A stretch of DNA of 9,247 bases from Gammaproteobacteria bacterium (GTDB lineage: Bacteria > Pseudomonadota > Gammaproteobacteria > Steroidobacterales > Woeseiaceae). The stretch lies in contig JAOUNK010000113.1 in the NCBI GenBank assembly GCA_029881015.1, positions 1 to 9,247 on the forward strand, written 5' to 3'. Within the stretch, counting starts at the first letter, position 1, and each line of letters opens with the position of its first letter. Under the pieces are notes generated by a model. It saw only the letters and a program-made list of their open reading frames with translations, searched no databases and was not told the DNA's origin. This document shows positions 1-6,535 of the stretch, piece after piece. The translations under genes were made by a program, and so were the position numbers.

Positions 1-1
1 G

Positions 2-166
2 GGGCCAGCGCTGGTTGTTATTCCCGTCGGGCTTGCCATCCTCAGTATCGAATTTGCATGGGCTCGCGCCTGGCTCAAGCGGCTCCGGGAGTCCCTCAGC
101 AGCCGCAGTTCGAACAACCTGAACAACCGCGCCGAACAACACCGGCAACGAGTGTCTGGCGAGTAG
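2..166 (+). CDS. PGPGW-family transmembrane protein, C-terminal part
   Basis: The reading frame is open from the window edge to a TAG at 164-166, giving the last 54 residues of a protein whose start lies outside the window. The visible part begins GPALVVIPVGLAILSIEFAW and continues into a basic stretch (ARAWLKRLRE), then a polar Asn/Gln/Arg-rich tail. This matches the hallmark of the PGPGW family (PF09656): a proline/glycine turn between two hydrophobic segments, a second membrane segment containing LGLAIL, and then an E-F-x-W-A-R motif followed by a cytoplasmic basic end. The family consists of small inner-membrane proteins of unknown function. The first glycine-proline of the motif is just inside the edge, so the first membrane helix is missing. 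It converges with the minus-strand transcription unit that ends at 192-225. Family assignment rests on the motif alone. Confidence 0.7.
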   Translation, partial: GPALVVIPVGLAILSIEFAWARAWLKRLRESLSSRSSNNLNNRAEQHRQRVSGE

Positions 167-191
167 CGCCGCCCCGCGAAACAATTCGGAC

Positions 192-225
192 AAAAAGAAA
201 AGGGGCGCCGGTAAACCGGCGCCCC
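192..225 (-). terminator. Rho-independent terminator of the small exported-protein gene
   Basis: A perfect 10-bp GC-rich stem (GGGGCGCCGG at 202-211, loop TAAA, CCGGCGCCCC at 216-225) is flanked at 192-201 by A5-G-A4. On the minus strand this reads stem, TTTA loop, stem, then TTTTCTTTTT, a classic intrinsic terminator for leftward transcription. On the plus strand no T-run follows, so it does not serve the PGPGW gene. It lies about 150 bases beyond the stop codon of the 94-residue protein gene, with no other gene between, and defines that gene's 3' UTR. Confidence 0.88.
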
Positions 226-247
226 TCAAGTTTGCGGCTTGGGGGAA

Positions 248-305
248 TGCCGCCGGACCTTCCAGGTCCGTAAGAGCCGAAGTCCTTCCGGCTCGGTTTT
301 CGGCA
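248..305 (-). other. Structured 3' UTR with a three-way-junction fold
   Basis: Between the stop codon at 374-376 and the terminator, the sequence can fold as a closing stem (248-252 with 301-305, 5 bp) enclosing two hairpins. One is CGGACC/GGTCCG (254-259 with 265-270, 5-base loop). The other is GAGCCG/CGGCTC (274-279 with 289-294, 9-base loop). In the minus-strand RNA the loops read UGGAA and GAAGGACUU, so both carry GGA, the core recognised by CsrA/RsmA proteins. A third hairpin, GCAGAC/GUCUGC (369-374 with 383-388), overlaps the end of the coding region and has AGGA in its loop. Pairings were read by eye and no energy was computed. A simpler alternative is that this is just an RNA-stabilising 3' UTR. 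Confidence 0.4.
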
Positions 306-373
306 GCGTTTCAGCGGGTCTTCGGGGGGAGAGAGAGCCCGGTGGAGCCGCTGCCGAGGGGGGTTCTGGCAGA

Positions 374-658
374 CTACGTCCTGTCTGCGACCAGCCTAGA
401 TCTGCGGTCGGCAAGCTTGATATCAAGGTCGATCGCATTTTCGACTTCGAGCGACTTCACGGCCCGGGCTGCTGCGTCAGTATTGGCCTGTGCGCCGCCG
501 CGGGTCGTGCTGTCTGATACGTCATGGATGGCAATCGCCGTGGCTGTAACGTCTGTGTTATCGAAACCGAGTGCGTCCTCGGCGGCAAACGAAACGCCAA
601 CCAAAACGATCAGCGCGCCGATCAGCGCGAGATTGTTTTCAATGTTCCTGGCTTTCAT
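374..658 (-). CDS. small exported protein of unknown function (94 aa)
   Basis: I do not recognise the family. The start ATG at 656-658 has a good ribosome binding site, AAGGA (667-671), eight bases upstream. Residues 1-9 are polar and basic (MKARNIENN), residues 10-24 form a hydrophobic core (LALIGALIVLVGVSF), and Ala25-Ala26 before Glu-Asp looks like a Sec signal-peptidase I site, so the mature protein would be about 68 residues in the periplasm or outside. It has no cysteine, so it is not a lipoprotein. The mature part is acidic and Thr/Ala-rich, then ends in a likely amphipathic helix (about residues 58-90, containing AAARAVKSLEVENAIDLDIK) and a basic tail. It is a single-gene unit with a near-consensus sigma-54 promoter (724-740) and its own terminator (192-225). 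The divergent sigma-54 activator at 852-2651 is its probable regulator. That so much control surrounds one short gene argues that it is real and strongly inducible. Confidence 0.8.
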   Translation of the reverse strand: MKARNIENNLALIGALIVLVGVSFAAEDALGFDNTDVTATAIAIHDVSDSTTRGGAQANTDAAARAVKSLEVENAIDLDIKLADRRSRLVADRT

Positions 659-723
659 TAGTGGTGTCCTTACAAAATTCGGTAGTGCGAAAGGTACGAG
701 TCAATATGCTCTGCTTTCCTTAT

Positions 724-740
724 TGCACAAGTCGTGCCAA
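724..740 (-). promoter_or_regulatory. sigma-54 (RpoN) -24/-12 promoter for the small exported-protein gene
   Basis: On the minus strand the sequence is TTGGCACG-ACTT-GTGCA, compared with the RpoN consensus YTGGCACG-N4-TTGCW. All eight bases of the -24 block match, and four of five in the -12 block. The invariant GG and GC are exactly 10 bases apart. The predicted start point is near 713, leaving a leader of about 55 bases that contains the AAGGA ribosome binding site. The orientation and distance fit the 94-residue protein gene, and upstream activator-type palindromes and an IHF-like site complete the layout. Confidence 0.82.
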
Positions 741-757
741 CTCCTTAAAACCATATA

Positions 758-770
758 AAACAATGCGTTA
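758..770 (+). promoter_or_regulatory. IHF-like site between sigma-54 promoter and enhancers
   Basis: AAACAATGCGTTA matches the IHF core WATCAA-N4-TTR at eight of nine defined positions (A instead of T at position 3), with A/T-rich DNA on its left (753-760). It sits between the -24/-12 element and the three palindromes, where DNA-bending IHF usually sits in sigma-54 promoters. IHF sites are degenerate and this region is AT-rich, so chance is possible; position is the main support. Confidence 0.42.
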
Positions 771-785
771 GAGAAAACACTTTCG

Positions 786-840
786 TTACGAAATATCGTA
801 AATTACGAAAAATCGTAAGACTATTTACGAAATATCGTAT
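786..840. promoter_or_regulatory. three palindromic operators (candidate enhancer sites)
   Basis: Three copies of one 16-base palindrome lie in a row: TTACGAAATATCGTAA (786-801), TTACGAAAAATCGTAA (803-818) and TTACGAAATATCGTAT (825-840). Each has 6-base arms TTACGA/TCGTAA around a 4-base AT centre; only the last base of the third copy departs from symmetry. Centre spacings are 17 and 22 bp. Relative to the predicted minus-strand start near 713, the centres lie at about -80, -97 and -119, normal upstream-activator positions. The third copy ends 11 bases before the start codon of the activator gene, so occupancy could also block that gene. A further partial palindrome, TTTCGTTACGAAA (781-793), overlaps the first copy. 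Binding by the adjacent activator is an inference from position. Confidence 0.78.
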
Positions 841-851
841 ATCATGCGCCC

Positions 852-2651
852 ATGACTTCCCCGAACGACTATGAATGGCTGTTTCGCAAGGCGCCCGTCA
901 TGACGACATCGATTGCCGAAGACGGCACGTATCTCGATGTCAACGACGCCATGCTCGAACGCCTCGGCTATCAGCGCGACGCGATGGTGGGGCGGCGGCC
1001 CGAGGAATTTGCAACCGAAGAGACGGCTGAGCGCATCGTGCATGAATTGCGCCCGGCGCTCAGGCGGCGCGGCAAGCTAGAAAACAAGCCGGTTTCCCTC
1101 GTGACGGCGTCGGGTGAAGTGGTCGAGTGCATTACGAACGCCATCGTGGAATACGATACCCAGGGCGCCTACCTGCGCACCGTGGCCATGTATACGGAGC
1201 TCTCCGACCAGGCGCGCGCGAATTTCAAATACCGCACGCTTTACCGGTCGACGCCGGCGATGTTGCATACCGTCGATGGCGACGGGCTGATCATCACGGT
1301 GACCAATCATTGGCTCAGCAAACTGGGCTTCACACGTGAAGAAGTGCTCGGGCGTCCGATTACCGACTTCATGAGCGTGGACGATCAGAAAAAATATGCA
1401 GACGGTGGTTTGCGCGAGCTGATCGCGGAAGGCGACTTCAACAACCTCGAACGCCAGATGGTGACCAAGGACGGCCAGAAGATTGACCTGGTCATGTCCG
1501 CCATCTCTCATCGCGATGTAGACGGCAGAGTCGACAGGATGCTCGTTGCTTCGAAGGACGTTACCGAACGAAACCGCGCGGAGAGAGAGCTGCGCCGCAC
1601 GCTGGCCGAGAACGCGCGACTGCGGGAGGAACTGGAGCAGGAACGCGACTACCTCCGCGAGGAAGTCAACGAGGCGTTGAACTTCGGCCGCATCGTGGGC
1701 ACCAGCCCGGCGTTGCGACGCATGCTCAAGCGTGTCGAGGCGGTTGCGGAAACCCCGGCCAGCGTCCTCGTACAGGGTGAGTCGGGCGTCGGCAAGGAGC
1801 TGGTCGCGCGGGAGATTCACGCACGCAGCCCGCGTGCAGGCGGACCCCTGGTCAAGGTCAACTGCGCCTCCATTCCCAAGGAGTTGTTTGAAAGTGAGTT
1901 CTTCGGGCACGTGAAAGGCGCATTCACCGGCGCTCACCGCGACCGTGTCGGCCGATTCCAGCTCGCCGACGGCGGTACGATCTTCCTCGACGAGGTCGGC
2001 GAAATTCCGATGGAGTTGCAGGGGAAGCTGTTGCGCGTATTGCAGGAAAGCGAGTTCGAGCGGGTCGGTGACGACATTACAAGGTCCGTTGATGTGCGCG
2101 TTATTGCCGCGACCAATCGCAATCTCGAGCAGCTGATCGTGGACGGTGAGTTTCGCGAGGATCTCTTCTATCGCCTCAGTGTCTTCCCGGTGGACGTACC
2201 ACCGCTGCGCGAGCGTGGCGCGGACATCGTGCAACTGGCCCAACACTTCCTCCAGCAGACCTGCAAGGATTTCGGTCGGGAGACGATGACGCTGACCCGG
2301 TCGCAGGCGGGCCAGATCAAGGCGTACGGCTGGCCGGGCAACGTGCGTGAATTGAAAAATGTCATCGAACGCGCTGTCATACTCTCACCGGGTAAGGCAT
2401 TGCGCCTGGACCTGTCCATGCCCGACCTCAAGTCCGACGAAGAGACGGTGACGATCGTGCAGCAACCCGGCAATGAACTGATGACCGAGGCAGAGATGCG
2501 GGATTTCCAAAAAGCCAATATCGTCAAGGCGCTCGAGCAGGCGAACTGGAAAGTATCGGGTAGCGGTGGTGCCGCGGAGTTGCTCGGGGTGCGGCCTACG
2601 ACCCTCGCCGACCGGATTCGAACGTTCAAGATCAAAAGGCCGGGTGGGTGA
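852..2651 (+). CDS. sigma-54-dependent transcriptional activator, PAS-PAS-AAA+-HTH
   Basis: This 599-residue bacterial enhancer-binding protein would bind DNA upstream of sigma-54 promoters and use ATP to open them. Two PAS sensor domains (about 5-118 and 125-240) are followed by a charged coiled-coil linker (about 240-275) and the AAA+ domain (about 280-510). That domain has Walker A GESGVGKE (309-316), the sigma-54-contacting GAFTGA loop (356-361), Walker B TIFLDE (376-381), REDLFYRL (435-442) and GWPGNVREL (493-501). A Fis-type helix-turn-helix closes the protein (about 566-597, with AAELLGVRPTTLADRI). There is no receiver domain, so activation probably comes from a ligand, redox or cofactor signal at PAS rather than phosphorylation. 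All ATPase and sigma-54 motifs are intact. ATG 852 is chosen because PAS homology begins at residue 7, though no ribosome binding site precedes it. It is divergent from the small exported-protein gene, its likely target, and overlaps the VTT gene by 4 bases. Confidence 0.95.
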   Translation: MTSPNDYEWLFRKAPVMTTSIAEDGTYLDVNDAMLERLGYQRDAMVGRRPEEFATEETAERIVHELRPALRRRGKLENKPVSLVTASGEVVECITNAIVEYDTQGAYLRTVAMYTELSDQARANFKYRTLYRSTPAMLHTVDGDGLIITVTNHWLSKLGFTREEVLGRPITDFMSVDDQKKYADGGLRELIAEGDFNNLERQMVTKDGQKIDLVMSAISHRDVDGRVDRMLVASKDVTERNRAERELRRTLAENARLREELEQERDYLREEVNEALNFGRIVGTSPALRRMLKRVEAVAETPASVLVQGESGVGKELVAREIHARSPRAGGPLVKVNCASIPKELFESEFFGHVKGAFTGAHRDRVGRFQLADGGTIFLDEVGEIPMELQGKLLRVLQESEFERVGDDITRSVDVRVIAATNRNLEQLIVDGEFREDLFYRLSVFPVDVPPLRERGADIVQLAQHFLQQTCKDFGRETMTLTRSQAGQIKAYGWPGNVRELKNVIERAVILSPGKALRLDLSMPDLKSDEETVTIVQQPGNELMTEAEMRDFQKANIVKALEQANWKVSGSGGAAELLGVRPTTLADRIRTFKIKRPGG

Positions 2652-3358
2652 GCCGTACGACAGTCAACCGCCTGGTTGTGGTGATACTTTTTCTCGCGCT
2701 TGTGTATGCGGTGTACGCACTGCCGATCGCAGCGCCCGTGCTGAGACTGGTTGACTGGGCCCAGGCAAACCCGGTCGCTGGCGGATTCGCCTACCTACTC
2801 TGCGTCATTGTTGCGACCGTCTTATTCGTTCCCGGATCGGGTTCCATGATGATTGCCGGCTACCTGTTCGGTCTGGGTCCGGGCACATTGGTGTCGGCCG
2901 TGGCCATTACACTCGGTGCACAATCCGCATTCCTTACCGGCCGTCTCATCGCGCGCGACTGGGTAGCGGCGAAGGTGGCGGGCAATCCGCGGCTGGTCGC
3001 CATCGAAGCGGGGTTGCGGGAAGAGGCTTTTCTCATCGTGGTCCTGACCCGCCTGTCGCTGGTGATTCCCTTCAACCTCCTGAACTACGCATACGGCATC
3101 ACGTCGGTACGGGCAGGTACACACTTGCTGGCCAGTGCTGCCGGGATGTTGATGCCTGTCGCGATGTACGTGTATCTCGGAACCGTGGCCCGTGACATCG
3201 GGCAAATTCTCTCGGGCGAAGCAACGCCGACGTCGTTCGGCTACTGGCTTGGCGGCGCCGGCCTGGTGGCAGTAATTGTACTGACCTGGGTCATGCACCG
3301 CGCCGCGAGTCGAGCTCTCGCGCGTCACCTACCCGGTATGGAATCGGACAATGTTTGA
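2648..3358 (+). CDS. VTT-domain (TVP38/TMEM64, DedA-superfamily) membrane protein
   Basis: This 236-residue polytopic inner-membrane protein has hydrophobic segments at roughly 8-28, 46-75, 80-98, 127-147, 160-180 and 198-216. The family signature is clear: FVPGSG (60-65) followed by AGYLFG (70-75), GAQSAFLTGR (90-99), and the second half-motif LTRLSLVIPFNLLNYAYG (133-150) with its Arg, Pro and Asn-Tyr-x-x-Gly. VTT and DedA proteins are linked to lipid or lipid-carrier movement across membranes and to envelope homeostasis; the substrate of this one cannot be told from sequence. The start is GTG 2648, inside the stop of the activator gene (GTGA overlap), which implies translational coupling. 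Its own stop overlaps the ATG of the dacB-like gene. Being in one operon with a regulator and a peptidoglycan peptidase supports an envelope role. Confidence 0.9.
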   Translation: MSRTTVNRLVVVILFLALVYAVYALPIAAPVLRLVDWAQANPVAGGFAYLLCVIVATVLFVPGSGSMMIAGYLFGLGPGTLVSAVAITLGAQSAFLTGRLIARDWVAAKVAGNPRLVAIEAGLREEAFLIVVLTRLSLVIPFNLLNYAYGITSVRAGTHLLASAAGMLMPVAMYVYLGTVARDIGQILSGEATPTSFGYWLGGAGLVAVIVLTWVMHRAASRALARHLPGMESDNV

Positions 3359-4778
3359 CGGTGTTCGCAGTACCTTTCTTGGCATGTTGCTGCTCGTGTT
3401 GCAGGTTCCCACGGACGTCATCGCGGATGAGGACGTTCTGCCGGACAGCGTGCTGAGAGCGCTGCAAGTACGGCAGGTCCCTGAGGCCACATTGAGCATT
3501 CATGTCGAGGACGTGGAAACAGGAGAGGTCGTCCTGGCGTGGCTGCCCGAAGAGCCACGCAATCCCGCATCGACGATGAAGCTCCTGACGACACTGGTTG
3601 CGCTGGATATTCTCGGCCCGACCTATCGCTGGAAAACGGACATCTACGCGCTTGGAGAAATACGCGACGGGCGCCTTGAGGGTGACCTGCTCCTCAAGGG
3701 TCATGGCGACCCGTTCCTCGTCACCGAGCGGGTATGGCAGATGCTCCGCGGGATTCGCCAGTCGGGCATCGACAGCATTACGGGCGACCTGCTGATCGAT
3801 GACAGTTATTTCGACATTGGCGACTACGATCCCGCGGCTTTCGACCGCCAGCCGCTGCGAGCGTACAACGTCTCGCCCAATGCATTGCTGATGAACTTCA
3901 AGGTCGTGCGTTACTCATTCGAGCCAAACGGGCAGACCGTGGACGTCCGGCTTGACCCGCAACTCCACAACCTGCGCGTGGACAATCGCCTGAAAGTGAT
4001 CTCGGGTCACTGTGGTGGTTACCAGCGCGGCATCACCGTAGCGAATAGCCGTAATAACGATCAGGTGATGTTTTCCGGGAAGTTTCCGGACGGTTGCAAG
4101 CGCTATGCGATGGACCGAACCGCGCTTTCCCACAACGCGTTCGCCTACGGCCTCTTTGCGTCACTCTGGCGTGAGTCCGGCGGTACGTTCGAAGGCGGGT
4201 GGCGGAACGCGATTGCGCCGGAGGGAGAGGAGCCCTTGCAGAGCTTCGCGTCGCCACCGCTGGCGGACATGATCGCGCGCGTCAACAAGCACAGCAACAA
4301 CGTGATGGCGCGCCAGGTCCTGTACACGCTCGCTGCCGAGGCGCTCGGGCCGCCAGGCACAGAGGCGGGAGGCCGGGCGGTGGTTGCAAAATGGCTGGCG
4401 GACAACAAGCTGGCGTCCGCGACCCTGGCCATCGCGAACGGCGCAGGCCTGTCCCGCGAGGCGCGTATCAGCGCGGCGGACATGGCATCCTTGCTGCGCT
4501 TCGCCTGGCGTCAGCCCTATATGCCGGAGTACCTGGCTTCGATGTCACTGACCGGCCTTGATGGCACCTTGTCGCGGCGATTCCGGGGCAGCGATCTCGT
4601 CGGCAAGGCGCATCTGAAAACGGGTTCGCTGGATCACGTCACGGCCATCGCGGGCTACCTGCAGTCGCGGTCCGGACGCCGTTTCAGTGTCGTGGTCTTG
4701 CACAACCACGAGGATATTCACCGCGGCCCGGGCGAAGAAGTGCAGGAAGCGCTGCTGCGCTGGCTGTACGAGCAATAG
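3351..4778 (+). CDS. dacB: D-alanyl-D-alanine carboxypeptidase/endopeptidase (PBP4, peptidase S13)
   Basis: This 475-residue periplasmic serine DD-peptidase would trim or cut D-Ala cross-links in peptidoglycan. All three penicillin-binding motifs are present: SxxK as S74-T-M-K77 (nucleophile Ser74), SxN as S315-N-N317, and KTG at 423-425. The spacing of about 240 residues between the first two motifs, filled by the inserted domains, is typical of class C PBP4 rather than of PBP5/6. Residues 5-25 look like a Sec signal peptide, with cleavage likely near VIA-DE. Cys221 and Cys249 could form a disulphide. ATG 3351 lies 8 bases inside the preceding gene, with only a weak GGA upstream, so translation is probably coupled. 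It is the last gene of the activator-VTT-dacB operon, since 58 bases separate it from the next gene, which has its own ribosome binding site. Confidence 0.93.
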   Translation: MFDGVRSTFLGMLLLVLQVPTDVIADEDVLPDSVLRALQVRQVPEATLSIHVEDVETGEVVLAWLPEEPRNPASTMKLLTTLVALDILGPTYRWKTDIYALGEIRDGRLEGDLLLKGHGDPFLVTERVWQMLRGIRQSGIDSITGDLLIDDSYFDIGDYDPAAFDRQPLRAYNVSPNALLMNFKVVRYSFEPNGQTVDVRLDPQLHNLRVDNRLKVISGHCGGYQRGITVANSRNNDQVMFSGKFPDGCKRYAMDRTALSHNAFAYGLFASLWRESGGTFEGGWRNAIAPEGEEPLQSFASPPLADMIARVNKHSNNVMARQVLYTLAAEALGPPGTEAGGRAVVAKWLADNKLASATLAIANGAGLSREARISAADMASLLRFAWRQPYMPEYLASMSLTGLDGTLSRRFRGSDLVGKAHLKTGSLDHVTAIAGYLQSRSGRRFSVVVLHNHEDIHRGPGEEVQEALLRWLYEQ

Positions 4779-4836
4779 CTCACACTGTAGAGCGCGTGTG
4801 CTGTAGTACACTCGCCCCCAGTACTGGAGATCGACT

Positions 4837-5424
4837 ATGCGCCTGATTATTGGGATTCTCTTGCTGCTGCCCATCGTGGCGGTGGCGGATACGGCTTACG
4901 TGACCGACAACCTGAAGCTTGGCCTCTATGAAGCCGAGGACACCAGCGGCCGCGCCTTCCGGACGCTCGACAGCGGGCAGGCGATGGAAGTCCTTATTCG
5001 AGGTGGAAGTTACGCCAACGTCCGGCTGCCGGACGGGACAGAAGGGTGGGTCAAGAGCGCCTACCTCGTCGATGACAAGCCGGCCAAACTGATCGTTGCG
5101 GAAACCCAGGCGGAACGCGACGCGTTGGCCGCAGAGCTCGAGGCAACGAAGAAAGCCCTGGCAGAACCGGCGGCGACGATTGATGCACTCCGTAACCAGA
5201 CGTCATCCCTGACCGCGCAGCTCGAGAGCGCTCAGGACCAGGTAACGGCCCTGCAGGAAGAAGTGGCCTCGATCCAGGGTATGAAGGAACGCTACAAGGG
5301 CAGTATGCCGCTCCGCTGGGTTGGCGGTGCGATCCTCGTATGCCTGGTCGCTGGATTGCTGGGTGGGCTCTGGTGGTCCGACTACCGTAGCCGCAAGCGT
5401 CACGGCGGCATACGTATCTACTAG
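4837..5424 (+). CDS. SH3-domain protein with C-terminal membrane anchor (TIGR04211/YgiM type)
   Basis: This 195-residue protein has a short signal peptide (1-17, cleavage near AVA-DT), a bacterial SH3 domain (about 19-78, with YVTDNLKLGLYE at the start and GTEGWVKSAYL at the end), a coiled coil (about 88-149), one transmembrane helix (161-180) and a basic cytoplasmic tail (SRKRHGGIRIY). This is the exact architecture of the TIGR04211 SH3-and-anchor family, which includes E. coli YgiM. The SH3 and coil would lie in the periplasm; such SH3 domains often bind peptidoglycan or protein partners, but the role is unknown. GGAG at 4826-4829, seven bases before ATG, supports the start. TACACT at 4807-4812 is a possible -10 but no convincing -35 is seen. 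Its stop is 3 bases from the end of cysB on the other strand. Confidence 0.9.
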   Translation: MRLIIGILLLLPIVAVADTAYVTDNLKLGLYEAEDTSGRAFRTLDSGQAMEVLIRGGSYANVRLPDGTEGWVKSAYLVDDKPAKLIVAETQAERDALAAELEATKKALAEPAATIDALRNQTSSLTAQLESAQDQVTALQEEVASIQGMKERYKGSMPLRWVGGAILVCLVAGLLGGLWWSDYRSRKRHGGIRIY

Positions 5425-5427
5425 GGC

Positions 5428-6438
5428 TCAAGCAGCCGCGATAGCGTTGTCGTCACAGCCCCCGCGCAGGGGCAGTTTGCGGTTCCGGAACAGCTCGTCG
5501 ATCGCTTCCTGGGTTCCCGCCTTGCGCAGTTCTTCCAGTTGCCCGGCGCTGATGTGCGGTGCGAATAGATGCAGGAACTCGATCATGTAGCGGCGCATCA
5601 CGGCGTCCCGGCGGTAGCCAATCCACGTTGTGCTGCGCGGGAAGAGACCTTCGGCGTCGATGACCTGCAGATCCTCCCTGTCGGAACAATCGGCGGCCAT
5701 GCTGGCAACAATGCCGACGCCGAGCCCCATGCGAACGTAGGTTTTGATAACGTCCGCGTCGCGCGCCGTAAACCCGATGTTCGCCTCAAGCCCCTCATCG
5801 GCGAAAGCGCGCTTCAGTGACGACTCGCCATTGAAACTGAACACGTAGGTGACAAGCGGGTACTCGACCAGGTCGTGCAAGGTAATCTTCCGCTTGATCG
5901 CCGTGAGGGGGTGCCCTCTCGGCACGATGATCGAACGGTCCCAGCGATAGCTCGGTACCAGCAACAGATCGGAAAACAGCTCCTGGGAACCCGTGGCGAT
6001 CGCGAAATCGATCTTGTTGCCGGCCACCATGTCGGCGATCTGCTCGGACGTGCCCTGGTGCAGGTTGAGTCCGATCTTGGGAAACTGCTTGCGAAACGCA
6101 GCGATGATCCCGGGCAGGACGTAGCGCGCCTGCGTATGCGTTGTGCCAATCGAAAGCGAACCATCTTCTTCTTCGTAATAGTCCGCGGCAAGACGGCGAA
6201 TGTTCTCCACTTCCTGCATGACGACGCGCGCGCGCTCGATGATCCTGTCGCCAGCAGCGGTTACGCTGCCGAGACTTTTGCCCTTGCGGGTGAATATCTG
6301 TATGCCCAGTTCTTCCTCAAGCAGCTTGAGCTGCTTGCTGACGCCTGGCTGCGACGTATAGAGGCGCTCCGCGGCGGCCGTGATGTTGAGGCCGTTGTCG
6401 ACAATGGCGAGGAGATACTTGAGTTGCTGCAGTTTCAT
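5428..6438 (-). CDS. cysB: LysR-family regulator CysB, sulphur assimilation
   Basis: This 336-residue regulator matches remembered E. coli CysB along its length, starting at MKLQQLKYLL. The N-terminal winged helix-turn-helix (about 1-60) carries LYTSQPGVSKQLKLLEEELG. The ligand domain has TTHTQARY (99-106), DFAIAT (144-149) and ARDADVIKTYVRMGLGVGIV. Thr100, Thr102, Gln103, Thr149 and Trp166 occupy the numbering that, from memory, contacts the anion or inducer in the Klebsiella CysB structure, so ligand sensing is probably conserved. CysB proteins respond to N-acetylserine and activate sulphate and thiosulphate assimilation genes. The C-terminus is about ten residues longer than in E. coli. 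The divergent neighbour is cysK, a standard CysB target, and the shared gap contains repeated TATAAC elements. No clear ribosome binding site precedes the ATG at 6436-6438. Confidence 0.95.
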   Translation of the reverse strand: MKLQQLKYLLAIVDNGLNITAAAERLYTSQPGVSKQLKLLEEELGIQIFTRKGKSLGSVTAAGDRIIERARVVMQEVENIRRLAADYYEEEDGSLSIGTTHTQARYVLPGIIAAFRKQFPKIGLNLHQGTSEQIADMVAGNKIDFAIATGSQELFSDLLLVPSYRWDRSIIVPRGHPLTAIKRKITLHDLVEYPLVTYVFSFNGESSLKRAFADEGLEANIGFTARDADVIKTYVRMGLGVGIVASMAADCSDREDLQVIDAEGLFPRSTTWIGYRRDAVMRRYMIEFLHLFAPHISAGQLEELRKAGTQEAIDELFRNRKLPLRGGCDDNAIAAA

Positions 6439-6535
6439 TTGACGGCGTTGCGCTCGTACTCAAAGTGTCGCGGTTAGTAGTAGGACCGTCTGGCCGGCAT
6501 TCAGTTTCACCCGGCGTCGCGGCAAGTCTGCAACG

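Noticed and set aside
1077..2246. Long antisense open frame (389 codons, minus strand) across the activator gene
   Set aside because: It is a by-product of GC-rich codon use opposite a clearly functional gene. The translation shows no domain and no ribosome binding site.
5458..5473. GCCCC/GGGGC hairpin just past the SH3 gene stop, as a terminator
   Set aside because: It lies inside the cysB coding region and is followed by only three T residues, so terminator function is doubtful.
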